A stretch of 64,000 nucleotides of DNA, taken from the NCBI GenBank assembly GCA_016771945.1, contig QZLF01000001.1:1135447-1199446 (forward strand), read 5' to 3'. The notes under the pieces were generated by a model that saw nothing but the letters and a program-made list of their open reading frames with translations, was not told the DNA's origin and ran no database searches. Positions 45,372-54,502 of this stretch are shown in pieces. The position numbers and the translations under genes were made by a program. How positions within the stretch are numbered: position 1 is the stretch's first letter; the number at the start of each line of letters is the position of its first letter. Source of the DNA: Candidatus Leucobacter sulfamidivorax. Its GTDB lineage: Bacteria; Actinomycetota; Actinomycetes; Actinomycetales; Microbacteriaceae.

Positions 45372-46085
45372 ATGACCGCACCCGCCCGACGCCGAGTCCT
45401 GCTGAAGCTTTCGGGAGAGGCGTTCGGGGGCGGCACCCTCGGGGTGAACCCGGATGTGGTGAGCCAGATCGCCCGCGAGATCGCGGCGGCCATGGACGCG
45501 GCCGAGGTCGCGGTCGTCGTGGGCGGGGGCAACTTCTTCCGCGGCGCCGAGCTCTCGCAGCGGGGCATGGATCGCGCGCGCGCCGACTACATGGGCATGC
45601 TCGGCACGGTCATGAACGCGCTCGCCCTGCAGGACTTCCTCGAGCAGGCGGGGGTCGAGACCCGCGTGCAGTCGGCGATCACGATGACGCAGGTCGCCGA
45701 GACCTACATCCCGCTGCGCGCGATCCGCCACCTGGAGAAGGGCCGCGTCGTGATCTTCGGCGCCGGGGCCGGGCTGCCCTACTTCAGCACCGACACGGTC
45801 GCCGCGCAGCGCGCGCTCGAGATCCGCGCCGACCAGGTGCTCGTGGCGAAGAACGGCGTCGACGGCGTCTACACCGCCGATCCGAAGAAGGATCCGAACG
45901 CGACCCTGATCGACGAGATCACCTACGGCGACGCGCTCGTGCGCGGCCTCAAGGTCGTCGACAGCACGGCCTTCAGCCTGTGCATGGACAACCGCATGCC
46001 GATGCGCGTCTTCGGCATGGAGCCCGCGGGCAACGTTACCCTCGCCCTGCGCGGCGAGAGCCTCGGCACCCTGGTGCGCAGTTAG
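45372..46085 (+). CDS. pyrH: UMP kinase
   Basis: 237 residues from ATG 45372 (AAGGAGAC upstream). It is a typical bacterial hexameric UMP kinase: [13 protein letters not shown] at the N-terminus, [55 protein letters not shown] and the YTADPKKDP nucleotide-site loop. It makes UDP from UMP and ATP in pyrimidine synthesis. It is followed by frr after 56 bases, as in most bacteria. Confidence 0.98.
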   Translation: MTAPARRRVLLKLSGEAFGGGTLGVNPDVVSQIAREIAAAMDAAEVAVVVGGGNFFRGAELSQRGMDRARADYMGMLGTVMNALALQDFLEQAGVETRVQSAITMTQVAETYIPLRAIRHLEKGRVVIFGAGAGLPYFSTDTVAAQRALEIRADQVLVAKNGVDGVYTADPKKDPNATLIDEITYGDALVRGLKVVDSTAFSLCMDNRMPMRVFGMEPAGNVTLALRGESLGTLVRS

Positions 46086-46141
46086 GGCGCGGCACCCGCC
46101 ACCGCTAGTCTTGTGAGCATCGAAGCAGTGAGGAGCACACC

Positions 46142-46696
46142 GTGATCGACGAGGTTTTCGCCGACGTCAAGGACCGCATGACGAAGGCCGTCGAGGCCGC
46201 GAGGGAGGGCTTCGCGACGGTCCGCACCGGGCGCGCGAATCCCTCGCTGCTGCAGAACGTGCAGGTCGACTACTACGGCACGCCGACGCCGCTGCCGCAG
46301 CTCGCCTCCGTTGCCAACCAGGACGCGCGCAGCCTGATCATCACGCCCTACGACAAGGGGGCGATGAAGGAGATCGAGCAGGCGATCCGCGACATGCCGA
46401 ACCTCGGCGCGAACCCGTCGAACGACGGGAACGTGATCCGCGTCACGCTGCCCGAGCTGACCGAGGAGCGCCGCAAGGAGTTCGTGAAGATCGTGAAGGC
46501 CCGCGCCGAGGACGGCCGGGTCGCCGTGCGCAACGTGCGCCGTCATGCGAAGGACGATCTCGAATCGCTCAAGAGCGACATCGGCGAGGACGAGATCGCC
46601 CGGGCCGAGAAGGAGCTCGAGGCGGTGACGAAGCAGTTCATCGACCAGATCGACGAGGCTCTGAAGAACAAAGAATCCGAACTGCTCGAGGTCTAG
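46142..46696 (+). CDS. frr: Ribosome recycling factor
   Basis: A 184-residue protein of exactly the usual length, starting with GTG 46142 (GAGGAG upstream). Family motifs: [64 protein letters not shown] and [11 protein letters not shown]. It splits post-termination ribosomes together with EF-G. Confidence 0.98.
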   Translation: MIDEVFADVKDRMTKAVEAAREGFATVRTGRANPSLLQNVQVDYYGTPTPLPQLASVANQDARSLIITPYDKGAMKEIEQAIRDMPNLGANPSNDGNVIRVTLPELTEERRKEFVKIVKARAEDGRVAVRNVRRHAKDDLESLKSDIGEDEIARAEKELEAVTKQFIDQIDEALKNKESELLEV

Positions 46697-46708
46697 GATC
46701 GAGGAGTC

Positions 46709-47641
46709 ATGAACGGGCCCGACCGTCGCGACGAGCTGCGCGACGAGATCCGAGCGCAGCTCGGTGAGGCGCGCGCCCAGTTCGAGGCCACGAGCGCCAA
46801 GATCGAGGCGAAGGCCGGGCGCAACCTGTTCCTTGCGATCCTGACCGGGCTCGCCTTCGCGGGCGTCTTCCTCGCGAGCCTGTTCATCGTCAAGCAGGCG
46901 TACATCGTGCTCGTGCTCGTGCTCATGGTGATCGCGCTGCTCGAGCTCGCCGGTGCGTTCCGTGCCGCCGGACGCCGAGTGCCGCGCGTCGGCTCGGTGA
47001 TCGGCGCGGTGCTGATCACCGCGGGCGCGACGTTCTGGGGCGCCCAGGGCATGATGCTCGGCCTCTTCGCGGCCTTCCTGCTGCTCATCGTCTGGCGCCT
47101 CATCGAGGGGCTGGTGCCGCGCTGGGAGGTGCCGCCGAGGACGCTGATCCGCGACGTGGTCTCGGGGCTCTTCGCGCTCGTCTACGTGCCGTTCCTGGGC
47201 GCCTTCTCCATCCTGCTGGTGCAGGCGGATCGCGGCGAGTGGTGGCTGTTCGCGCTCGTGCTCGTCGTCGTCTCGGTCGACATCGGGGCCTTCGCCGCGG
47301 GAGTGACCCTCGGCCGGCACAAGATGACGCCGCGCATCAGCCCGAACAAGACCTGGGAGGGCTTCGCCGGCGCGGCGGTGCTCGCGATCCTCGCGGGCGT
47401 CGCGATCTCGCTGCTCGCGCTCGAGCAGCCCTGGTGGGTGGGCGTGATCCTGGGCCTCGTCGTGCTCGTCACGGCGACGGGAGGCGATCTCACCGAGTCG
47501 CTCATCAAGCGCAACCTGGGAATCAAGGACATGAGCTCCTGGATCCCGGGCCACGGCGGGTTCCTCGACCGTCTCGACTCGCTGCTGCCCTCCGCGGTGG
47601 GCGCCTACGGCGTCGCGGTGGCGCTCGGCGTGTTCTCCTGA
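46709..47641 (+). CDS. cdsA: Phosphatidate cytidylyltransferase
   Basis: A 310-residue membrane enzyme that makes CDP-diacylglycerol. After a cytoplasmic charged N-terminus (~40 residues), eight or so membrane segments follow. The signatures SVDIGAFAAGVTLGRHKMTPRISPNKTWEGF (key part ISPNKTWEGF) and GGDLTESLIKRNLGIKD...PGHGGFLDRLDSL are intact. It lies 12 bases after frr and is probably in the same operon. Confidence 0.96.
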   Translation: MNGPDRRDELRDEIRAQLGEARAQFEATSAKIEAKAGRNLFLAILTGLAFAGVFLASLFIVKQAYIVLVLVLMVIALLELAGAFRAAGRRVPRVGSVIGAVLITAGATFWGAQGMMLGLFAAFLLLIVWRLIEGLVPRWEVPPRTLIRDVVSGLFALVYVPFLGAFSILLVQADRGEWWLFALVLVVVSVDIGAFAAGVTLGRHKMTPRISPNKTWEGFAGAAVLAILAGVAISLLALEQPWWVGVILGLVVLVTATGGDLTESLIKRNLGIKDMSSWIPGHGGFLDRLDSLLPSAVGAYGVAVALGVFS

Positions 47642-47690
47642 GCCGTGCGCGGCGGAGCGCACGATCAGGGGCGCAGTGCAGAATAGAGGG

Positions 47691-48260
47691 GTGAGCAGCG
47701 CCTTTCCCCTCGCCACCGGCAGACAGCCCGGATACCGGATCGATCAGGTCGACGCCTTTCTGGAACGTGCTCGCGCGAGCTACGAGCAGCAGGGCGGATC
47801 GGAGGAGTCGATCGCCGCGGCGGGCTCCGTCACCTCGGCGGAGATCCGGGCCACCGCCTTCCCCCTCGTCCGCAGAGGATATGCGGCGCGCTTCGTGGAC
47901 GCGGCGATGGATCGGCTCGAGGAGGTCTTCTACGAGCGGGAGCGTCGCGCTCGCATCGCCGAGCAGGGCGAGGAGGCCTGGTGGGCCGAGACGCAGCAGC
48001 TGCTCAGCGAGGTGCGCGGTCGGCTCGAGCGTCCGCGGGGCAAGCGCTTCCGCCGCCGCGGGATCTTCGCGACGGGGTACCGGATCTCGCAGGTCGACGC
48101 CTTCCTCGACCGCGTCACCGCGATGCTCGCGGGGCAGGCCTCGCTCACGACCGCGCAGGTCCGCGGAGCCGTCTTCCATCCGCAATGGCGCGGCTACGAC
48201 GAGGACCAGGTCGACGCCCTCCTCGATGGCGTGATCGAGCTGATGCTGGCCGTACGCTGA
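47691..48260 (+). CDS. DivIVA-domain protein (two copies of the motif)
   Basis: 189 residues from GTG 47691 (AGAGGG just upstream). Two DivIVA-type motifs are seen: GYRIDQVDAFLERA near the N-terminus and GYRISQVDAFLDRV near residue 128. Each is followed by a partner segment of the type VTSAEIRATAFPLVRRGY and LTTAQVRGAVFHPQWRGYDEDQVDAL. The protein is helical with no long coiled coil. Such proteins bind curved membrane and help organise growth or division sites; the specific role is unknown. Confidence 0.82.
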   Translation: MSSAFPLATGRQPGYRIDQVDAFLERARASYEQQGGSEESIAAAGSVTSAEIRATAFPLVRRGYAARFVDAAMDRLEEVFYERERRARIAEQGEEAWWAETQQLLSEVRGRLERPRGKRFRRRGIFATGYRISQVDAFLDRVTAMLAGQASLTTAQVRGAVFHPQWRGYDEDQVDALLDGVIELMLAVR

Positions 48261-48279
48261 GCGCGGAGCCCACCGGGGG

Positions 48280-48309
48280 TTGGTCGATCCTCGGGCGTTG
48301 AGATAGAAT
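48280..48309 (+). promoter_or_regulatory. Promoter for a leaderless transcript
   Basis: TTGGTC at 48280-48285 and TAGAAT at 48304-48309 are spaced by 18 bases. The GTG start at 48319 lies only nine bases after the -10 box and has no ribosome site, so the mRNA probably begins at or next to the start codon. Confidence 0.65.
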
Positions 48310-48318
48310 CGTTATATT

Positions 48319-48912
48319 GTGACTGTTTCGAGCGTACCCTCCCGCCGCCCGCTTTCGACCTGGGCGCGGTTCCGCGGACTCTTCGCGGCGAGCGCCACGG
48401 TGCTGCTCGTGGGTGGCGCCGTAGTCGCTCCCTTCGCGGTGCCGCAGGCCACGGCGGATCAGGAGTTCTACGAGCGGATCCATCAGGAGTTCGTTCCCGA
48501 TCCCGCGGATTTCGAGCCCTTCGAGCTCGAGGTCGCGCCGCTCGAGAAGCTTCCGGATCCCGAGCCGGTCGTCGTGCCCGAGGCCGCCCCGGTCGCGGCC
48601 GCCGCACCTGCTGCGCCGCCGAGGTACACGGGCGGCGGCTCCCCGGCCGAGTGGATGGCGGCTGCCGGCATCCCCGAGAGCGACTGGGGCTACGTCGACG
48701 CGATCGTCAGCCGTGAGAGCGGCTGGAACCCCAATGCGACCAACGCGAGCTCCGGCGCGTGCGGCCTCGTGCAGGCGCTGCCGTGCAGCAAGGTGCCGGG
48801 AAGCGGCTACGACCCGGTGGACAATCTGCGCTGGGCGATCGGCTACGCGCACGGCCGCTACGGCGGCTGGGCGCAGGCCTACGAGTTCTGGCAGGCCAAT
48901 CACTGGTGGTGA
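48319..48912 (+). CDS. Exported lytic-transglycosylase-like protein
   Basis: A 197-residue protein with an N-terminal signal or anchor (LFAASATVLLVGGAVVAPFAVPQATA). It has a Pro/Glu/Ala linker (residues ~55-105) and a C-terminal SLT-like domain: WGYVDAIVSRESGWNPNATNASSGACGLVQALPCSK, with the catalytic Glu in SRESGWNP and the family ending YAHGRYGGWAQAYEFWQANHWW. It belongs to the actinobacterial aggregation-promoting/transglycosylase-like group that trims peptidoglycan. Its stop overlaps the next gene (GTGA). Confidence 0.85.
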   Translation: MTVSSVPSRRPLSTWARFRGLFAASATVLLVGGAVVAPFAVPQATADQEFYERIHQEFVPDPADFEPFELEVAPLEKLPDPEPVVVPEAAPVAAAAPAAPPRYTGGGSPAEWMAAAGIPESDWGYVDAIVSRESGWNPNATNASSGACGLVQALPCSKVPGSGYDPVDNLRWAIGYAHGRYGGWAQAYEFWQANHWW

Positions 48913-49193
48913 GGGGCAAGTCCCGTCGCCGAGCCCCGCGGCCTGAACCCCGCGACGTGAACCGCCTCGCCTACGGAGGCGCTCGCGTCGTCACGCGCCG
49001 GGGCGAGGAATGGTTCGTGCGGGAGATCCCCGCCCACCGCGCGGAGAAGTCCTACCGTTGCCCGGGCTGCGGCGCGGACGTGCCGCCGGGTCAGGCGCAC
49101 CTCGTCGTGTGGAGCGCCCAGCACCTCTTCGGCGACGAGGCGGCGCTGCGCGAGCGCAGGCACTGGCACGCCCACTGCTGGCGGATGCCGTAG
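48909..49193 (+). CDS. Small CxxC protein of the actinobacterial 'ATP/GTP-binding' type
   Basis: 94 residues. GTG 48909 overlaps the upstream TGA; a GTG at 48957 is an alternative. After a basic N-terminus (GKSRRRAPRPEP) the conserved part reads EEWFVREIPAHRAEKSYRCPGCGADVPPG, then HLVVWSAQHLFGDEAALRERRHWHAHCWR. The CPGC and the HWHxHCW end suggest a bound metal. Relatives are often named ATP/GTP-binding, but no nucleotide motif is visible, so I treat that name as unsupported. Confidence 0.72.
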   Translation: MRGKSRRRAPRPEPRDVNRLAYGGARVVTRRGEEWFVREIPAHRAEKSYRCPGCGADVPPGQAHLVVWSAQHLFGDEAALRERRHWHAHCWRMP

Positions 49194-49291
49194 CGACGTC
49201 GGCGCCGCCCGCGGCGGATCAGACCCTATGTGTGTGGGGTTCTGGTATTGGGTCTTGCAGGTCAGGGCCTCACGGTGCAGATTCGTGGATC

Positions 49292-49312
49292 ATCCCGAGA
49301 ATGGCTCGGGAT
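49292..49312 (+). ncRNA. Hairpin upstream of the IS110 transposase (possible bridge-RNA part)
   Basis: ATCCCGAG at 49292-49299 pairs perfectly with CTCGGGAT at 49305-49312 around a five-base loop, 24 bases before the transposase ATG. IS110-group elements encode their bridge RNA upstream of the gene; this hairpin is a candidate piece of it, or a translational control element. Confidence 0.35.
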
Positions 49313-49335
49313 GCCGACATGCAGCGGAGGCCCTG

Positions 49336-50439
49336 ATGTTCAACGAGCGTACAACGATCGGTCTGGATGTGCACGCGAGGAGTGCGCGCGCGGCCGCGAT
49401 CGATACCCATACCGGAGAGATCTTCGAAGCGAGACTCCCGGGCGGCAACACCGCAATCCTGGAGTGGGTCACCACCATCCGCGACCAGATCGGTCCGGCC
49501 CATGCCGCTTACGAAGCCGGTCCGACCGGGTTCGGGCTCGCACGCGCGTTGACCAGTGCTGGGATCCCGGTGACCGTCGCCGCCCCATCGAAGCTCCTCC
49601 GACCCGCTGGCGATCGGGTGAAGACCGACGCCCGAGACGCGATGCTCCTCGCCCGCCTGCTCCGCATGGACGAACTCGTTCCCGTGCGGGTCCCGACCGA
49701 GGAAGAAGAATCCGCCCGCGATCTCGTGCGCGCCCGGGACGACGCCCGCGTCGAACTGATGGCGGCCAGGCACCGACTCTCGAAACTGCTCCTGCGCCGA
49801 GGACTCGTCTTCGACGGGTCTGCGAGTTGGACCCGTGCCCACGATGCCTGGCTGCGTAGCATCCGCAGGGACGGTATCGATGGTGCTGGTCCGGGGACCT
49901 TGGCAGCGTTCGATGCCGCGTACGACGCGGTCACCGTGATCGGTGCTCGCAGAGATCGGCTCGATGCTGAGATCACCCGAATGGCAGCGCACTCCAGCTT
50001 CACCGGTGTTACGGACCGGCTGTGCTGCCTGCGAGGGATCTCGACGCTCACCGGCTTCGCGCTCGCGGTCGAGATCGGCGACTGGCAGCGTTTCACCGGT
50101 CGCACGATCGCCGCGTATCTCGGGCTGGTCCCATCCGAGCATTCCTCGGGCGGGTCCCGCTCCCTGGGAGCGATCACGAAGACAGGAAATCGGCATGCGC
50201 GCAGGCTCTTGATCGAATCGGCCTGGCATCACAAGCCCGTCTACCGGCCGGGGAAGACGATGGCCGAGCGGTGGGCCCGGGCCAGCGCGCAGGCCGTGGC
50301 CCGGGGGGATGCGGGGAACCGGCGCCTGCATCACCGGTGGCAGGTACTCGCTCGCTCGCGGAAGAAGCACACTGTCGGGACGACCGCGATCGCGCGTGAG
50401 CTCGCCGGCTGGTGCTGGTCTCTCGCGGTCATGGAATAG
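49336..50439 (+). CDS. IS110-family transposase
   Basis: A 367-residue recombinase. The N-terminal DEDD domain is complete: D11 in IGLDVHA, E60 in AAYEAGPTGFGLA, D98 and D101 in KTDARDAMLLARLLR. A coiled middle region leads to the Transposase_20 domain: LRGISTLTGFALAVEIGDWQRF, IAAYLGLVPSEHSSGGSRSLGAITKTGNRHARRLLIES (key part GLVPSEHSSG) with the likely catalytic Ser. It starts at ATG 49336. The frame is intact, so the element may be active. Confidence 0.95.
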   Translation: MFNERTTIGLDVHARSARAAAIDTHTGEIFEARLPGGNTAILEWVTTIRDQIGPAHAAYEAGPTGFGLARALTSAGIPVTVAAPSKLLRPAGDRVKTDARDAMLLARLLRMDELVPVRVPTEEEESARDLVRARDDARVELMAARHRLSKLLLRRGLVFDGSASWTRAHDAWLRSIRRDGIDGAGPGTLAAFDAAYDAVTVIGARRDRLDAEITRMAAHSSFTGVTDRLCCLRGISTLTGFALAVEIGDWQRFTGRTIAAYLGLVPSEHSSGGSRSLGAITKTGNRHARRLLIESAWHHKPVYRPGKTMAERWARASAQAVARGDAGNRRLHHRWQVLARSRKKHTVGTTAIARELAGWCWSLAVME

Positions 50440-50730
50440 CGTCGGAGAACTCATCCGCGCCGAACCGGTGCGGGGAGCATGCAGCGTGAGGAGCGCACCA
50501 GCGGTTCTTCTGTGAGCAGGCGTCCCGGCGGCCACGCTCGACCTCAGACAAGCTGGCTGCTCTCACCGGAACAGGGTCCTGCGGTCACTAAATCCGCGCA
50601 TATCAGACTGACCACGCGTCACCAGACACGCCGCACCCCGCAACGCCGTCCGGCATGGATGACGAAGCGCCGCCCGGCAACCCGGCCTGGCGGCGCTTCA
50701 CCCTGCCCACTTGACAAAACACACTACATA
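50440..50730. other. Non-coding right flank of the IS110 element
   Basis: 291 bases with no gene: a likely site for the right end and, if the element belongs to the IS1111 group, for its guide RNA. TTGACA at 50711-50716 near the presumed end could supply a -35 box for a promoter formed when the element circularises; this is a known behaviour of the family and only inferred here. Confidence 0.4.
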
Positions 50731-51261
50731 TCAGAAGAGCGTGGGCGACACGGCCGCGGTCGGGGCGGCCGCCGGGAGCGGGGCATCGGGCAGGGGAGCC
50801 CCCGCGATGCCCGGCCCGGCGTCGGCCTCGCGGCCGGCCTGATAGGCCTCGGCCACCGCTCGCGCGCGCGCGTCGGCGGCCTCGTTCAACGGGTGGCCCG
50901 CATGGCCCTTCACCCACTCGAAGCGCACGTCGCGCCCCTGCAGCGCGGCGTCGAGCCGCTCGAGCAGTTCCCGGTTCAGCACGGGCTTGCCGTCGGCCTT
51001 GCGCCAGCCGCGGCGCTTCCAGCCGGGCATCCACTGGGTCACCGAGTTGATGACGTACTGGCTGTCGCAGAGGATCCGGAGGGGTTCGCCCAGGCCCTCC
51101 GTCGCGTGCAGCAGGTCGAGCACCGCCATGAGCTCGCCCTGATTGTTGGTCGCGCGCGGCCATCCGCCGGCGCGCCAGCGCTCGTCGTCGATGTACCAGG
51201 CCCAGCCGGCCGGGCCCGGGTTGCCGAGCGCGGAGCCGTCCGCCGCCGCCGTGATGGTCAT
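50731..51261 (-). CDS. rnhA: Ribonuclease HI
   Basis: A 176-residue RNase HI that cuts RNA in RNA-DNA hybrids. The catalytic acidic residues are visible: Asp in AAADGSALGNPGPAGWAWYI, Glu in NNQGELMAVLDLL, Asp in LCDSQYVINSV, and Asp in HPLNEAADARA. The handle region WMPGWKRRGWRKADGKPVLNRELLERLDAAL is intact. The C-terminal ~30 residues are Ala/Pro-rich. Its stop codon is about 15 bases from the TTGACA of the IS right flank, so the IS lies just behind the gene without breaking it. Confidence 0.95.
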   Translation of the reverse strand: MTITAAADGSALGNPGPAGWAWYIDDERWRAGGWPRATNNQGELMAVLDLLHATEGLGEPLRILCDSQYVINSVTQWMPGWKRRGWRKADGKPVLNRELLERLDAALQGRDVRFEWVKGHAGHPLNEAADARARAVAEAYQAGREADAGPGIAGAPLPDAPLPAAAPTAAVSPTLF

Positions 51262-51262
51262 G

Positions 51263-54200
51263 CTATTCGGCTGCGCTCTCTGCCGTGCTCTCCGACGGAG
51301 CCTCCGGTCGCAGCTCCATGGCGACCGTATCGGTGGCCGTCTTCGCCGCGGTCTCCAGCTTCTGCGCGTTCGTGAGCACCTCGCCGAGGCTCTCGAAGTA
51401 GCGGGCCACTGCGACGCGCTCCACCTTCAGCTGCGCCATGCGATCCTCCGCGGCGGCGAGCACCTTCGCGGCGCGGTCCTCCGCCGCGGTGAAGGTGACG
51501 TGGGCACGATGTTCGGCCTCCTGCACCACGGCGGCGGCCCTCTGCTCGGCCTCGGCGATCCGCGCGTTCGCCTCGGCCGTCGACTCGACCGTGATGCGAT
51601 GGTACTCGTCCTGGGCGGCGGTGATCTGGGCCTGCAGCTCGGCGAGCATGGCCTGCGCGGTCGCGATCTCCTCCTGCGAGGCTCGGGCCGACTCGGCGAG
51701 ACGCTCGGCGATCTCGCGATCCAGCTGTTCGCGCTGCTCCGCGGAGCTGCGGAGGAACTCGTCGCGCTCGCGCCGGGTGCGGTCGGCGGTCTCACGGGCG
51801 CGGTCCTCGACGTCGGCGCACAGCTCGGTGAGCGCCGCCTCTTCGCCCGCGCGGTACTCGGCGAGCTCGGCGACGGTGTCGGCGCGCAGTCGATCGGTCT
51901 CCTCGAGGACCTCGGCCCGCTTCAGAGCGACCTCCAGCGAGAGCGCGGTCTCGGCCTCGGCGCGCTCGTGCGCCAGGCGCTCGGCGTGCGCCTCCGCGAG
52001 AGTCGCGAGATGCCGATCCTGCTCCTCGCGCTCCCGAGCGAGGTCGGCCTCCAGCTTGGTGCGGTCGCGATCGAGCCGCAGCTCGAACTCCTCCCGATCG
52101 AGCCCGAGCACCGCGGCGGCCTCCTCGCGCTGCTGCTGCAGGCTCGCCTCCTGCGCGCTCGCGAGGTTCGCGAGCCGCAGCTCGTGCGAGCCGAGCTCGG
52201 ATGCGAGTCGCTCGGCCTGCACTCGGCGCTCCTCTTCGAGCAGCGCTCGATGCTCGTCGCCCGCGGCGGCGATGCGGGTCTCGTGAGCCTCCAGCTCCCG
52301 TGCGATCCGCTGCTCGTGCGCCTCCGACTCGCGCGCGATCCGCTGCTCGTGGTCGTCGCGCTCCCGGGCGAGCTGCTCCGCGGCGGCCGCGGCGGCACGA
52401 GCCTGCTCGTCCCGCTCGCGGATGAGTACCGCATCGTGCTCCTCGCGCTCGCGGCTCAGACGCTCGGCGTGGTCGATGCCCTCCTGCTCGAGGCGCCCCT
52501 GCTGATCTGCGGCATCGCGTTCGAGGCCCTCGCGGTGCTCCGCGCTTTCCCGGGCGAGGCGATCCGCGTGATCCGCGCTCTCGCGCTCGATCCGCGCCGC
52601 GTGCTCGGCGCTTTCGCGTTCGATCCGTTCCGCGTGATCCGTGCTCTCTCGTGCGATCCGCTCGTCATGCTCTGCAGCCTCGCGTTCGAGTCTCTCTTCG
52701 TGCTCGGCGCTCTCGCGGGAGATCTGCTCGGCGTGCTCGGCGCTCTCGCGGGCGATCCGCTCCTGGTGCTCGACGCTCTCGCGGGCGATCCGCTCCTGGT
52801 GCTCGGCGCCTTCGCGCGCGATCCGCTCGTCGTGAGCCGTGCGCTCGCGCTCGACCTCGGCGTGCTCGGCATCGATCGTGCGCCGGTGATCCTCGCGCTC
52901 GCGGCTTAGCAGCGCTGCGTGCTCCTCCAGTTCGCGCGAGATGATCGCTGCGTGCTCGTCGCGCTCGCGGGTGAGTCTCTGCGCCTGCTCCTCGCGCTCC
53001 CGGGCGATCAGGCCCTCGTGCTCGTCGCGCTCGCGCCCGATCAGGGCTTCGTGCTTTCCGCGCTCCCTCTGCAGCGAGGCGTCGTGCTCCTCGCGCTCCC
53101 TCGCCAGCTCGGCCGTGTGCTCCGCGAGGCGGCGCGCCTGCTCGGCGTCCTGGCTCTCGGAGGCGCGCTCCCGCTCGCGCAGCGCCAGCGCGGCGAGCGT
53201 CGCGAGCTCCGTGCGCTGGGCCTCGGCGGAGCGCTGCAGCTCGGTCTCGTGCTCCGCGAGCTGCAGCGCCAGGCGCTCCTCGTGGCTCTGCTCGGCGGCC
53301 TCGAGGCGCAGCCGGTGGGCGGCGCCCTCGAGGGCGATGGCCTCGTCGTGCTCGGTGCGCTCCTGCGCGATCCGGGCGCGCAGCGTCTCGATCTCCTCGG
53401 TGAGCGTGCGGCGCAGCTCGTCCATCTCGGCGGTCAGGACGCGCTCGCGCTCCTCGAAGCGGGCGCGCAGCTCGGCCTCCTCCCGCTGCACGCGGGCCTC
53501 GTGCTCGGCGCGGGCGCGCTCGGCCTCGCTGGCCAGGCGCGTGCGCTCGAGCGCGGCCTCGCGCTCGGTCTCCTCCTGCCGCTGGGCCAGCGCCGCGGCC
53601 GCCCGCTCGGTGCTGCTGCGCAGCTCCTCGGCCTCGGACCGGGCGTCTCCGACGAGCCGCTCGGATTCGGCCTCGGCCTTGGTGAGCAGGGCCCGCGCCT
53701 CGGCGCGCGCGGTCTCCAGCAGCAGGGTCGAGTCGCGCTCGGCGCTCGCGCTGGTGAGCCCGGCCTGGTGCTGCGAGTCCTGCAGCAGGCGCTTCGCCTC
53801 CGTGCCCGAGCGCGTGCTCAGCTCCTCGGACTCGGTGCGCGCCCGGCCCAGTATCGTCTCGGCCTGCTCGGTGGCCGAGGTGACGAGCTCGTCGGCCCGG
53901 GCCTGCGCCTGATCGAGCAGGCGCTTCGTCTCCGCCTCGGTCTGCCGGCGCAGCTTCTCGGCGTCGGCGTCCGCCTGGGCGATCAGGTGCTGCGCGTGAT
54001 CCTCGGCGATCTTGAGGCTCTTCTCGACCCGCAGCCCGAGCCCGCTGTAGCCGGTCGCGCCGAGCTCGGCGATCTGGGCCTGCAGCTCGGCGATCAGGGC
54101 GCGATGCTCCTCGCCCTCGGCGACCGAGCGCTGATAGGCGGTCTGCAGCGACTCGAGGTGGGCCTGCATCGTGCCGAGCTGCTGGGAGAGCGAGCCCATT

Positions 54201-54268
54201 CGCTCGTCCACCTCCGTGCGGTGGTACCCGCGCAGCACGACTGAGAACTTCGGGTCGGTATCGGTCAC
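51263..54268 (-). CDS. Large coiled-coil protein with 11-residue repeats (Scy/DivIVA-like)
   Basis: 1001 residues from GTG 54268 (GGAGG upstream; the ATG at 54328 has no ribosome site). A short N-terminal DivIVA-like motif (FSVVLRGYHRTEVDERM) is followed by almost continuous coiled coil rich in Glu, Arg and Ala. In the middle, about a dozen 11-residue units of the type AEHxERIARES repeat in tandem (AEHQERIARES, VEHQERIARES, AEHAEQISRES, and so on). Hendecad repeats make long, nearly straight rods. Related actinobacterial proteins (Scy, and proteins mislabelled cellulose-binding) organise polar growth. The role here is inferred. Confidence 0.8.
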   Translation of the reverse strand: MTDTDPKFSVVLRGYHRTEVDERMGSLSQQLGTMQAHLESLQTAYQRSVAEGEEHRALIAELQAQIAELGATGYSGLGLRVEKSLKIAEDHAQHLIAQADADAEKLRRQTEAETKRLLDQAQARADELVTSATEQAETILGRARTESEELSTRSGTEAKRLLQDSQHQAGLTSASAERDSTLLLETARAEARALLTKAEAESERLVGDARSEAEELRSSTERAAAALAQRQEETEREAALERTRLASEAERARAEHEARVQREEAELRARFEERERVLTAEMDELRRTLTEEIETLRARIAQERTEHDEAIALEGAAHRLRLEAAEQSHEERLALQLAEHETELQRSAEAQRTELATLAALALRERERASESQDAEQARRLAEHTAELAREREEHDASLQRERGKHEALIGRERDEHEGLIAREREEQAQRLTRERDEHAAIISRELEEHAALLSREREDHRRTIDAEHAEVERERTAHDERIAREGAEHQERIARESVEHQERIARESAEHAEQISRESAEHEERLEREAAEHDERIARESTDHAERIERESAEHAARIERESADHADRLARESAEHREGLERDAADQQGRLEQEGIDHAERLSREREEHDAVLIRERDEQARAAAAAAEQLARERDDHEQRIARESEAHEQRIARELEAHETRIAAAGDEHRALLEEERRVQAERLASELGSHELRLANLASAQEASLQQQREEAAAVLGLDREEFELRLDRDRTKLEADLAREREEQDRHLATLAEAHAERLAHERAEAETALSLEVALKRAEVLEETDRLRADTVAELAEYRAGEEAALTELCADVEDRARETADRTRRERDEFLRSSAEQREQLDREIAERLAESARASQEEIATAQAMLAELQAQITAAQDEYHRITVESTAEANARIAEAEQRAAAVVQEAEHRAHVTFTAAEDRAAKVLAAAEDRMAQLKVERVAVARYFESLGEVLTNAQKLETAAKTATDTVAMELRPEAPSESTAESAAE

Positions 54269-54502
54269 GGATCCTCCGGGGGCCTGCGATGCGCCTCGGT
54301 GCGGCGGTTTGCCGGGGGTGCCCATCACCAGGCAATGATAGTCGACGTGGCCTGCGCCGGCCTGGGCGGGACGGGCTTCCCGAACGATTCGGAGAAAGCT
54401 CGGGTACCGTTATGTTCGAGGTATGCGTGCGTCCTGCACGGGGGTCGGGCCCGCACGCACCGTCTTCAGACCACCAGAGCTTCGTCGAACCTAGGAGGGC
54501 CC

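Larger units (their letters stand above)
49200..50730 (+). mobile_element. IS110-family insertion sequence (approximate bounds)
   Basis: An IS110 transposase with about 130 bases of non-coding DNA before it and 290 after it. IS110 elements lack clear terminal inverted repeats, so the ends are approximate. The right side holds an AT-richer stretch with TTGACA at 50711-50716, close to the rnhA stop, suggesting the right end is there. The non-coding ends are where guide (bridge/seek) RNAs are encoded in this family. Confidence 0.7.

Noticed and set aside
46082-47716. 544-codon minus-strand open frame
   Set aside because: Antisense to frr and cdsA; composition typical of a high-GC shadow.
52440-52840. 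Regular DNA repeat that could be taken for a CRISPR array
   Set aside because: The period is 33 bases with no unique spacers, and it encodes the 11-residue coiled-coil repeat in frame.
52919-54244. 441-codon plus-strand open frame, and another at 51143-52909
   Set aside because: Both are antisense to the coiled-coil gene; their Leu/Arg/Gly-rich composition is what repeats of Glu/Arg/Ala codons give on the opposite strand.
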